In this document: positions 51,655 through 63,203 of the stretch, one piece after another
Layout: the number at the start of each line of letters is the position of its first letter
Numbering within the stretch: the stretch's first letter is position 1
Source: Ptiloglossa arizonensis
Lineage: Eukaryota > Arthropoda > Insecta > Hymenoptera > Colletidae
Length of the DNA stretch: 64,000 nucleotides
Direction: 5' to 3'
Assembly (NCBI RefSeq): GCF_051014685.1
Contig: NW_027478960.1
Location: 1-64,000 of the forward strand
Notes under the pieces: model-generated
Database searches by the model: none
The model's input: only the letters and a program-made list of their open reading frames with translations
What the model was told of the DNA's origin: nothing
Program-made: the position numbers and the translations under genes

Positions 51655-51983
51655 TGCGAAAAATTTGTTGTCTTCTCAACCATTTCTTAGCTTCAAACTC
51701 CCATATCTTGCGAACGGATTGACCTAACCCAAAAATTCCTGTTGCATCTGAAAGTAGAAACTCGCCCGATTACAACGCTTTGTGTTTTTTTTCCTTAGGC
51801 CATTCTGGTTAAGCGTTTGGAGCAGCAGAATTGCGAAAAATTTTTTGCCTTCTCAATCATTTCTTGTCTTCAAACTACCATATCTCGCGAACGGATTGAC
51901 CTAACCCAAAAATTCCTGTTGCATCTGAAAGTAGAAACTCGCCCGATTACAACGCTTTGTGTTTTTTTTCCTTAGGCCATTCT
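50391..51983. repeat. 531 bp trimer tandem inside 31-unit copy 1
   Basis: The rare unit GGATATGCGATTGGGGCAGC occurs at 50391, 50922 and 51453, each exactly 531 bp (three monomers) apart. The first two trimers follow the same order of subtypes (GGATATGCG, then GGTTATGCG, then GTTCGGTGTAGC). The third begins the same way but switches subtype near 51635, where copy 2 of the 31-unit block takes over. Confidence 0.85.
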
Positions 51984-54900
51984 GGTTAAGCGTTTGGAGC
52001 AGCAGAATTGCGAAAAATTTTTTGCCTTCTCAACCATTTCTTGTCTTCAAACTCCCATATCTCGCGAACGGATTGACCTATCCCAAAAATTCCTGTTGCA
52101 TCTGAAAGTAGAAACCCGCCCGATTACAAAGGTATGTGTATTTTTTCCCTAGGCCATTCTGGTTAAGCGTTTGGAGCAGCAGAATTGCGAAAAATTTGTT
52201 CTCTTCTTAAGCAGTTCTTAGCTTCAAACTCCCACATCTCGCGAACGGATTGACCTAACCCAAAAATTCCTATTGTAACTGAAAGTAGAAACTCGCCCGA
52301 TTACAACGGTACGTGTATTTTTCCCCTAGGCCATTCTGGTTAAGCGATTGGAGCAGCAGAAGTGCGAAAAATTTGTTGTCATGTCAGCCATTTCTTCGCT
52401 TCAAAGTCCCATATCTCGCGAATGGATTGACCTAACCCAAAAATTCCTGTTGTAACTGAAAGTAGAAGCTCGTCCAATTACAACGGTATGGGTATTTTTC
52501 CCCTAGGCCATTCTGGATAAGCGATTGGGGCAGCAGAGGTGCGAAAAATTTGTTGTCTTGTCAACCATTTCTTAGCTTCAAAGTCCCATATCTCGCGAAC
52601 GGATTGACCTAACCCAAAAATTCCTATTGTAACTGAAAGTAGAAACTCGCCCGATTACAACGGTGTGCGTATTTTTTCCTTAGGCCATTCTGGTTAAGCG
52701 ATTGGAGCAGCAGAAGTGCGAAAAATTTGTTGTCTTGTCAACCATTTCTTAGCTTCAAAGTCCCAAATCTCGCGAACGGATTGACCTAACCCAAAAATTC
52801 CTATCGCATTTGAAACTAGAAACTAGCCCGATTACAACGGTACGTGTATTTTTCCCCTAGGCCATTCTGGATAAGCGTTTGAAGCAGCAGAATTGCGAAA
52901 AATTTTTTACCTTCTCAACCATTTCTTGGCTTCAAACTCCCATATCTCGCGAACGGATTGACCTAACCCAAAAATTCCTATTGCATCTGAAAGTAGAAAC
53001 TCGCCCGTTTACAACGGTATGTGTATTTTTTCCCTAGGCCATTCTGGTTAAGCGTTTGGAGCAGCAGAAATGCGAAAAATTTGTTGTCTTCTCAACCATT
53101 TCTTAGCTTCAAACTCCCATATCTCGCGAACGAATTGACCTAACCCAAAAATTCCTGTTGCATCTGTAGTAGACCCTCGCCCGATTACAACGGTATGTGT
53201 TTTCTTTCCTTAGGCCATTCTGGTTAAGCGTTTGGAGCAGCAGAATTGCGAAAAATTTTTTACCTTCTCAACCATTTCTTGGCTTCAAACTCCCATATCT
53301 CGCGAACGGATTGACCTAACCCAAAAATTCCTATTGGAACGGAAAGTAGAAACTCGCCCGCTTACAGCGGTATGTGTATTTTTTCCCTAGGCCATTCTGG
53401 TTAAGCCTTTGGAGCATAAGAATTGCGAAAAATTTTTTGCCTTCTCAACCATTTCTTGGCTTCAAACTTTCATATCTCGCGATCGAATTGACCCAACCCA
53501 AAAATTCCTGCTGCGTCTGATAGTAGAAACTCGCCCGATTACAACGGTACGTGTATTTTTCCCGTAGGCAATTCTGGTTAAGTGTTCGGTGTAGCAGAAG
53601 TGCGAAAAATTTGTTGTCTTCTCAACTATCTCTTAGTTTCAAACTCACATATCTCGCGAACGGATTGACCTAACCCAAAAATTCCTGTTGCATCTGAAAG
53701 TAGAAAGTCGCCCGATTATAACGGTATGTGTATTTTTTCCCTACACCATTCTGGTTAAGCGCTTGGAGCAGCAAAATTGCGAAAAATTTTTTGCCTTCTC
53801 AACCATTTCTTGTCTTCAAACTCCCATATCTCGCGAACGGATTGACCTTACCCAAAAATTCCTATTGCATCTGAAAGTAGAAACTCGCCCGGTTACAACG
53901 GTATGTGTATTTTTCCCCTAGGCCATTCTGGATATGCGATTGGGGCAGCAGAGTTGCGAAAAATTTGTTGTCTTGTCAACCATTTCTTACCTTCAATGTC
54001 CCGTATCTCGCGAACGGATTGACCTAACCCAAAAATTCCTATTGTAACTGAAAGTAGAAACTTGCCCAATTACAACGGTGTGCGTATTTTTTCCCTAGGC
54101 CATTCTGGTTATGCGTTTGGAGCAGCAGAATTGCGAAAAATTTTTTGCCTTCTCAACCATTTCTTGTCTTCAAACTCCCATATCTCGCGAACGGATTGAC
54201 CTAACCCAAAAATTCCTGTTGCATCTGAAAGTAGAAACTCGCCCGATTACAACGGTATGTGTATTTTTTCCCTAGGCCATTCTGTTTAAGCGTTTGGAGC
54301 AGCAGAAGTGCGAAAAATTTGTGGTCTTCTCAACCATTTCTTAGCTTCAAACTCCCATATCTCGCGAACGGATTGACCTAACCCAAAAACTCCTATTGTA
54401 ACTGATAGTAGAAACTCGCCCGATTACAACGGTGTGCGTATTTTTTCCCTAGGACATTCTGGTTATGCGTTTGGAGCAGCAGAATTGCGAAAAATTTGTT
54501 CTCTTCTCAACCATTTCTTAGCTTCAAACTCTCATATCTCGCGAACGGATTGACCTAACCCAAAAATTCCTATTGCATTTGAAAGTAGAAACTCGCCCGA
54601 TTACAACGGTACGTGTATTTTTCCCCTAGGCCATTCTGGTTAAGCGATTGGAGCAGCAGAAGTGCGAAAAATTTGTTGTCATGTCAACCATTTCTTCGCT
54701 TCAAAGTCCCATATCTCGCGAACGGATTGACCTAACCCAAAAATTCCTGTTGTAACTGAAAGTAGAAGCTCGTCCGATTACAACGGTATGGGTATTTTTC
54801 CCCTAGGCCATTCTGGATAAGCGATTGGGGCAGCAGAGGTGCGAAAAATTTGTTGTCTTATCAACCATTTCTTAGCTTCAATGTCCCATATCTCGCGAAC

Positions 54901-57145
54901 GGATTGACCTAACCCAAAAATTCCTATTGTAACTGAAAGTAGATACTCGTCCAATTACAACGGTATGGGTATTTTTTCTCTAGGCCATTCTGGTTAAGCG
55001 TTTGGAGCAGCAGAGTTGCGAAAAATTTTTTGCGTTCCCAAACATTTCTTGGCTTCAAACTCCCATATCTCGCGAACGGATTGACCTAACCCAAAAATTC
55101 CTATTGCATTTGAAAGTATAATAGAAGCTCTTCCGATTACAACGGTACGTGTATTTTTCCCCTAGGCAATTCTGGATAAGCGATTGGAGCAGCAGAATTG
55201 CGAAAAATTTTTTGCCTTCTCAACCATTTCTTGGCTTCAAACTCCCATATCTCGCGAACGGATTGACCCAACCCAAAAATTCCTGCTGCGTCTGATAGTA
55301 GAAACTCGCCCGATTACAACGGTACGTGTATTTTTCCCGTAGGCAATTCTGGTTAAGCGTTCGGTGTAGCAGAAGTGCGAAAAATTTGTTGTCTTCTCAA
55401 CTATCTCTTAGTTTCAAACTCACATATCTCGCAAACGGATTGACCTAACCCAAAAATTCCTGTTGCATCTGAAAGTAGAAACTCGCCCGATTACAACGGT
55501 ATGTGTATTTTTTCCCTAGGGCATTCTGGTTAAGCGTTTGGAGCAGCAGAATTGCGAAAAATTTGTTCTCTTCTCAAGCAGTACTTAGCTTCAAACTCCC
55601 AAATCTAGCAAACGGATTGACCTAACCCAAAAATTCCTATCGCATTTGAAACTAGAAACTCGCCCGATTACAACGGTACGTGTATTTTTCCCCTAGGCCA
55701 TTCTGGATAAGCGTTTGAAGCAGCAGAATTGCGAAAAATTTTTTACCTTCTCAACCATTTCTTGGCTTCAAACTCCCATATCTCGCGAACGGATTGACCT
55801 AACCCAAAAATTCCTATTGCATCAGAAAGTAGAAACTCGCCCGATTACAACGGTATGTGTATTTTTCCCCTAGGCCATTCTGGATATGCGATTGGGGCAG
55901 CAGAGTTGCGAAAAATTTGTTGTCTTGTCAACCATTTCTTACCTTCAATGTCCCGTATCTCGCGAACGGATTGACCTAACCCAAAAATTCCTATTGTAAC
56001 TGAAAGTAGAAACTCGCCCACTTACAACGGTGTGCGTATTTTTTCCCTAGGCCATTCTGGTTATGCGTTTGGAGCAGCAGAATTGCGAAAAATTTGTTCT
56101 CTTCTCAACCATTTCTTAGCTTCAAACTCTCATATCTCGCGAACGGATTGACCTAACCCAAAAATTCCTATTGCATTTGAAAGTAGAAACTCGCCCGATT
56201 ACAACGGTACGTGTATTTTTCCCGTAGGCAATTCTGGTTAAGCGTTCGGTGTAGCAGAAGTGCGAAAAATTTGTTGTCTTCTCAACTATCTCTTAGTTTC
56301 AAACTCACATATCTCGTGAACGGATTGAACAAACCCAAAAATTCCTGCTGCGTCTCAAAGTATTAACTCGCCCGATTACAACGGTATGTGTATTTTTCCC
56401 CTATGCCATTCTGGATATGCGATTGGGGCAGCAGAGTTGCGAAAAATTTGTTGTCTTGTCAACCATTTCTTACCTTCAATGTCCCGTATCTCGCGAACGG
56501 ATTGACCTAACCCAAAAATTCCCATTGTAACTGAAAGTAGAAACTCGCCCACTTACAACGGTGTGCGTATTTTTTCCCTAGGCCATTCTGGTTATGCGTT
56601 TGGAGCAGCAGAATTGCGAAAAATTTGTTCTCTTCTCAACCATTTCTTAGCTTCAAACTCTCATATCTCGCGAACGGATTGACCTAACCCAAAAATTCCT
56701 ATTGCATTTGAAAGTAGAAACTCGCCCGATTACAACGGTACGTGTATTTTTCCCGTAGGCAATTCTGGTTAAGCGTTCGGTGTAGCAGAAGTGCGAAAAA
56801 TTTGTTGTCTTCTCAACTATCTCTTAGTTTCAAACTCACATATCTCGTGAACGGATTGAACAAACCCAAAAATTCCTGCTGCGTCTCAAAGTATTAACTC
56901 GCCCGATTACAACGGTATGTGTATTTTTCCCCTAGGCCGTTCTGGATATGCGATTGGGGCAGCAGAGTTGCGAAAAATTTGTTGTCTTGTCAACCATTTC
57001 TTACCTTCAATGTCCCGTATCTCGCGAACGGATTGACCTAACCCAAAAATTCCTATTGTAACTGAAAGTAGAAACTCGCCCAATTACAACGGTGTGCGTA
57101 TTTTTTCCCTAGGCCATTCTGGTTATGCGTTTGGAGCAGCAGAAT
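51655..57145. repeat. 31-unit HOR, copy 2 (5,491 bp)
   Basis: Second copy of the 5,491 bp block. Reading the pair side by side I found only seven base differences: 46744/52235, 47763/53254, 47899/53390, 49368/54859, 50030/55521, 51032/56523 and 51592/57083. I saw no indel; I did not check every base. The strict match ends at 57125, where the next base, 57126, is T in TTATGCG and 51635 is A in TTAAGCG. Such near identity implies a recent event or an assembly duplication. Confidence 0.9.
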
Positions 57146-57300
57146 TGCGAAAAATTTGTTCTCTTCTCAACCATTTCTTAGCTTCAAACTCTCATATCTC
57201 GCGAACGGATTGACCTAACCCAAAAATTCCTATTGCATTTGAAAGTAGAAACTCGCCCGATTACAACGGTACGTGTATTTTTCCCCTAGGCCATTCTGGA
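55882..57300. repeat. 531 bp trimer tandem inside 31-unit copy 2
   Basis: The same trimer arrangement as in copy 1, with the GGATATGCG unit at 55882, 56413 and 56944. The trimer amplification therefore came before the 5,491 bp duplication. The third trimer departs from the pattern near 57290, where CCCCTAGGCCATTCTGGATA replaces the expected CCCGTAGGC unit. Confidence 0.83.
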
Positions 57301-59995
57301 TAAGCGATTGGAGCAGCAGAAGTGCGAAAAATTTGTTGTCTTGTCAACCATTTCTTAGCTTCAAAGTCCCATATCTCGCGAACGGATTGACTTAACCCAA
57401 AAATTCCTATTGTAACTGAAAGTAGAAACTCGTCCGATTACAACGGTATGGGTATTTTTTCTCTAGGCCATTCTGGTTAAGCGTTTGGAGCAGCAGAATT
57501 GCGAAAAATTTTTGCCTTCTCAACCATTTCTTGGCTTCAAACTCCCATATCTCGCGAACGGATTGACCTAACCCAAAAATTCCTATTGCATCTGAAAGTA
57601 GAAGCTCGATCGATTACAGCGGTATGTGTATTTTTTCCCTAGCCCATTCTGGTTAAGCGTTTGGAGCAGCAGAATTGCGAAAAATTTATTGTCTTCTCAA
57701 CCATTTCTTAGCTTCAAACTCCCATATCTCGCGAACGGATTGACCTAACCCAAAAATTCCTGTTGCATCTGAAAGTAGAAACTCGCCCGATTACAACGGT
57801 ATGTGTATTTTTTCCCTAGGCCATTCTGGTTAAGCGTTTGGAGCAGCAGAATTGCGAAAAATTTGTTCTCTTCTCAAGCAGTTCTTAGCTTCAAACTCCC
57901 ATATCTCGCGAACGGATTGACCTAACCCAAAAATTCCTATCGCATTTGAAACTAGAAACTCGCCCGATTACAACGGTACGTGTATTTTTCCCCTAGGCCA
58001 TTCTGGATAAGCGTTTGAAGCAGCAGAATTGCGAAAAATTTTTTACCTTCTCAACCATTTCTTGGCTTCAAACTCCCATATCTCGCGAACGGATTGACCT
58101 AACCCAAAGATTCCTATTGCATCTGAAAGTAGAAACTCGCCCGATTACAACGGTATGTGTATTTTTTCCCTAGGCCATTCTGGTTATGCGTTTGGAGCAG
58201 CAGAATTGCGAAAAATTTGTTCTCTTCTCAAGCAGTTCTTAGCTTCAAACTCCCATATCTCGCGAACGGATTGACCTAACCCAAAAATTCCTATCGCATT
58301 TGGAACTAGAAACTCGCTCGATTACAACGGTACGTGTATTTTTCCCCTAGGCCATTCTGGATAAGCGATTGGAGCAGCAGAATTGCGAAAAATTTTTTGC
58401 CTTCTCAACCATTTCTTGGCTTCAAACTCCCATATCTCGCGAACGGATTGACCCAACCCAAAAATTCCTGCTGCGTCTGATAGTAGAAACTCGCCCGATT
58501 ACAACGGTACGTGTATTTTTCCCGTAGGCAATTCTGGTTAAGCGTTTGGAGCAGCAGAATTGCGAAAAATTTGTTCTCTTCTCAGCAGTTCTTAGCTTCA
58601 AACTCCCATATCTCGCGAACGGATTGACCTAACCCAAAAATTCCTATCGCATTTGGAACTAGAAACTCGCCCGATTACAACGGTACGTGTATTTTTCCCC
58701 TAGGCCATTCTGGATAAGCGTTTGAAGCAGCAGAATTGCGAAAAATTTTTTACCTTCTCAACCATTTCTTGGCTTCAAACTCCCATATCTCGCGAACGGA
58801 TTGACCTAACCCAAAGATTCGTATTGCATCTGAAAGTAGAAACTCGCCCGATTACAACGGTATGTGTATTTTTTCCCTAGGCCATTCTGGTTAAGCGTTT
58901 GGAGCAGCAGAAGTGCGAAAAATTTGTTGTCTTCTCAACCATTTCTTAGCTTCAAACTCCCATACCTCGCGAACGAATTGACCTAACCCAAAAATTCCTG
59001 TTGCATCTGTAGTAGAAACTCGCCCAATTACAACGGTATGTGTTTTTTTTCCTTAGGCCATTCTGGTTAAGCGTTTGGAGCAGCAGAATTTCGAAAAATT
59101 TGTTGCCTTCTCAACCATTTCTTGTCTTCAAACTCCCATATCTCGCGAACGGATTGACCTAACCCAAAAATTCCAATTGCACCTGAAAGTAGAAACTCGC
59201 CCGATTACAACGGTATGGGTATTTTTTCCCTAGGCCATTCTGGTTAAGCGTTTGGAGCAGCAGAATTGCGAAAAATTTGTTCTCTTCTCAAGCAGTTCTT
59301 AGCTTCAAACTCCCATATCTCGCGAACGGATTGACCTAACCCAAAAATTCCTATTGCATTTGAAAGTAGAAACTCGCCCAATTACAACGCTACGTGTATT
59401 TTTCCACTAGGCCATTCTGGTTAAGCGATTGGAGAAGCAGAAGTGCGAAAAATTTATTCTCTTCTCAACTATTTCTTAGCTTCAAACTCCCATATCTCGC
59501 GAACGGATTGACCTAACCCAAAAATTCCTATTGCATTTGAAAGTATAATAGAAGCTCTTCCGATTACAACGGTACGTGTATTTTTCCCCTAGGCCATTCT
59601 GGATAAGCGATTGGAGCAGCAGAATTGCGAAAAATTTTTTGCCTTCTCAACCATTTCTTGGCTTCAAACCCCCATATCTCGCGAACGGATTGACCCAACC
59701 CAAAAATTCCTGCTGCGTCTGATAGTAGAAGCTCGCACGATTACAACGGTACGTGTATTTTTCCCGTAGGCAATTCTGGTTAAGCGTTCGGTGTAGCAGA
59801 AGTGCGAAAAATTTGTTCTCTTCTCAAGCAGTTCTTAGCTTCAAACTCCCATATCTCGCGAACGGATTGACCTAACCCAAAAACTCCTATCGCATTTGAA
59901 ACTAGAAACTCGCCCGATTACAACGGTACGTGTATTTTTACCCTAGGCCATTCTGGATAAGCGATTGGAGCAGCAGAAGTGCGAAAAATTTGTTT
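57146..59995. repeat. Mixed satellite monomers between the large duplications
   Basis: About 16 units with no single higher-order period. Units with CAAGCAGTTCTTAGC and CTATCGCATTTG(A/G)AACTAG recur at 57.9, 58.25 and 58.6 kb, suggesting local two-unit copying. A CTCAGCAGTTC unit near 58583 has lost two bases relative to its neighbours. No gene or other element is visible. Confidence 0.8.
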
Positions 59996-62900
59996 TCTTG
60001 TCAACCATTTCTTAGCTTCAAAGTCCCGTATCTCGCGAACGGATTGACTTAACCCAAAAATTCCTATTGTAACTGAAAGTAGAAACTCGTCCGATTACAA
60101 CGGTATGGGTATTTTTTCTCTAGGCCATTCTGGTTAAGCGTTTGGAGCAGCAGAATTGCGAAAAATTTTTTGCGTTCCCAAACATTTCTTGGCTTCAAAC
60201 TCCCATATCTCGCGAACGGATTGACCTAACCCAAAAATTCCTATTGCATTTGAAAGTATAATAGAAGCTCTTCCGATTACAACGGTACGTGTATTTTTCC
60301 CCTAGGCCATTCTGGATAAGCGATTGGAGCAGCAGAATTGCGAAAAATTTTTTGCCTTCTCAACCATTTCTTGGCTTCAAACTCCCATATCTCGCGAAAG
60401 GATTGACCTAACCCATAAATTCCTATTGCATCTGAAAGTAGAACCTCGCCCGATTACAACGGTATGTGTATTTTTCCCTAGGCCATTCTGGTTAAGCGTT
60501 TGGAGCAGCAGAAGTGCGAAAAATTTGTTGTCTTCTCAACCATTTCTTAGCTTCAAACTCCCATATCTTGCGAACGGATTGACCTAACCCAAAAATTCCT
60601 GTTGCATCTGAAAGTAGAAACTCGCCCGATTACAACGCTTTGTGTTTTTTTTCCTTAGGCCATTCTGGTTAAGCGTTAGGAGCAGCAGAATTGCGAAAAA
60701 TTTTTTGCCTTCTCAACCATTTCTTGTCTTCAAACTACCATATCTCGCGAACGGATTGACCTAACCCAAAAATTCCTGTTGCATCTGAAAGTAGAAACTC
60801 GCCCGATTACAACGCTTTGTGTTTTTTTTCCTTAGGCCATTCTGGTTAAGCGTTTGGAGCAGCAGAATTGCGAAAAATTTTTTGCCTTCTCAACCATTTC
60901 TTGTCTTCAAACTCCCATATCTCGCGAACGGATTGACATAACCCAAAAATTCCTGTTGCATCTGAAAGTAGAAACTCGCCCGATTACAACGGTATGTGTA
61001 TTTTGTCCCTAGGCCATTCTGGTTAAGCGTTTGGAGCAGCAGAAGTGCGAAAAATTTGTGGTCTTCTCAACCATTTCTTAGCTTCAAACTCCCATATCTC
61101 GCGAACGGATTGACCTATCCCAAAAATTCCTGTTGCATCTGAAAGTAGAAACCCGCCCGATTACAAAGGTATGTGTATTTTTTCCCTAGGCCATTCTGGT
61201 TAAGCGTTTGGAGCAGCAGAATTGCGAAAAATTTGTTCTCTTCTTAAGCAGTTCTTAGCTTCAAACTCCCATATCTCGCGAACGGATTGACCTAACCCAA
61301 AAATTCCTATTGTAACTGAAAGTAGAAACTCGCCCGATTACAACGGTGTGCGTATTTTTTCCCTAGGACATTCTGGTTATGCGTTTGGAGCAGCAGAATT
61401 GCGAAAAATTTGTTCTCTTCTCAACCATTTCTTAGCTTCAAACTCTCATATCTCGCGAACGGATTGACCTAACCCAAAACTTCCTATTGCATTTGAAAGT
61501 AGAAACTCGCCCGATTACAACGGTACGTGTATTTTTCCCCTAGGCCATTCTGGTTAAGCGATTGGAGTAGCAGAAGTGCGAAAAATTTGTTGTCATGTCA
61601 ACCATTTCTTCGCTTCAAAGTCCCATATCTCGCGAACGGATTGACCTAACCCAACAATTCCTGTTGTAACTGAAAGTAGAAGCTCGTCCGATTACAACGG
61701 TATGGGTATTTTTCCCCTAGGCCATTCTGGATAAGCGATTGGGGCAGCAGAGGTGCGAAAAATTTGTTGTCTTGTCAACCATTTCTTAGCTACAATGTCC
61801 CATATCTCGCGAACGGATTGACCTAACCCAAAAATTCCTATTGTAACTGAAAGTAGAAACTCGCCCGATTACAACGGTACGTGTATTTTTCCCCTAGGCC
61901 ATTCTGGATAAGCGTTTGAAGCAGCAGAATTGCGAAAAATTTTTTACCTTCTCAACCATTTCTTGGCTTCAAACTCCCATATCTCGCGAACGGATTGACC
62001 TAACCCAAAAATTTCTATTGTAACTGAAAGTAGAAACTCGCCCGATTACAACGGTGTGCGTATTTTTTCCTTAGGCCATTCTGGTTAAGCGTTTGGAGCA
62101 GCAGAAATGCGAAAAATTTGTTGTCTTCTCAACCATTTCTTAGCTTCAAACTCCCATATCTCGCGAACGAATTGACCTAACCCAAAAATTCCTGTTGCAT
62201 CTGTAGTAGACCCTCGCCCGATTACAACGGTATGTGTTTTCTTTCCTTAGGCCATTCTGGTTAAGCGTTTGGAGCAGCAGAATTGCGAAAAATTTGTTGC
62301 CTTCTCAACCATTTCTTGTCTTCAAACTCCCATATCTCGCGAACGGATTGACCTAACCCAAAAATTCCTATTGGAACGGAAAGTAGAAACTCGCCCGCTT
62401 ACAGCGGTATGTGTATTTTTTCCCTAGGCCATTCTGGTTAAGCCTTTGGAGCATAAGAATTGCGAAAAATTTTTTGCCTTCTCAACCATTTCTTGGCTTC
62501 AAACTCCCATATCTCGCGAACGGATTGACCCAACCCAAAAATTCCTGCTGCGTCTGATAGTAGAAACTCGCCCGATTACAACGGTACGTGTATTTTTCCC
62601 GTAGGCCATTCTGGTTAAGCGTGTGGAGCAGCAGAATTGCGAAAAATTTGTTGTCTTCTCAACCATTTCTTAGCTTCAAACTCCCATATGTCGCGAACGG
62701 ATTGACCTAACCCAAAAACTCCTATTGCATCGTAAAGTAGAAGCTCGCCCGATTACAACGGTATGTGTATTTTTTCCCTAGGCCATTCTGGTTAAGCTTT
62801 TGAAGCAGCAGAATTGCGAAAAATTTTTTGCCTTCTCAACTATTTCTTGGCTTCAAACTCCCATATCTCGCGAACGGATTGACCTAACCCAAAAGTCCAA

Positions 62901-63203
62901 TTGCATCTGAAAGCAGAAACTCGCCCGATTACAACGGTACGTGTATTTTTCCCCTAGGCCATTCTGGATAAGCGATTGGAGCAGCAGAATTGCGAAAAAT
63001 TTTTTGCCTTCTCAACCATTTCTTGGCTTCAAACTCCCATATCTCGCGAAAGGATTGACCTAACCCAAAAATTCCTATTGCATCTGAAAGTAGAACCTCG
63101 CCCGATTACAACGGTATGTGTATTTTTCCCTAGGCCATTCTGGTTAAGCGTTTGGAGCAGCAGAAGTGCGAAAAATTTGTTGTCTTCTCAACCATTTCTT
63201 AGC
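59996..63203. repeat. Long-range duplicated segment, copy 2 (3.2 kb)
   Basis: Copy of 37323-40530. Upstream of about 59996 the two sequences differ, for example GATTGGAGCAGCAGAAG here against GATTGGGGCAGCAGAGG there. Downstream of 63203 the match jumps to 41593 onward without losing monomer register. The two copies lie about 22 kb apart, with the 5.49 kb duplication between them. Confidence 0.85.
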
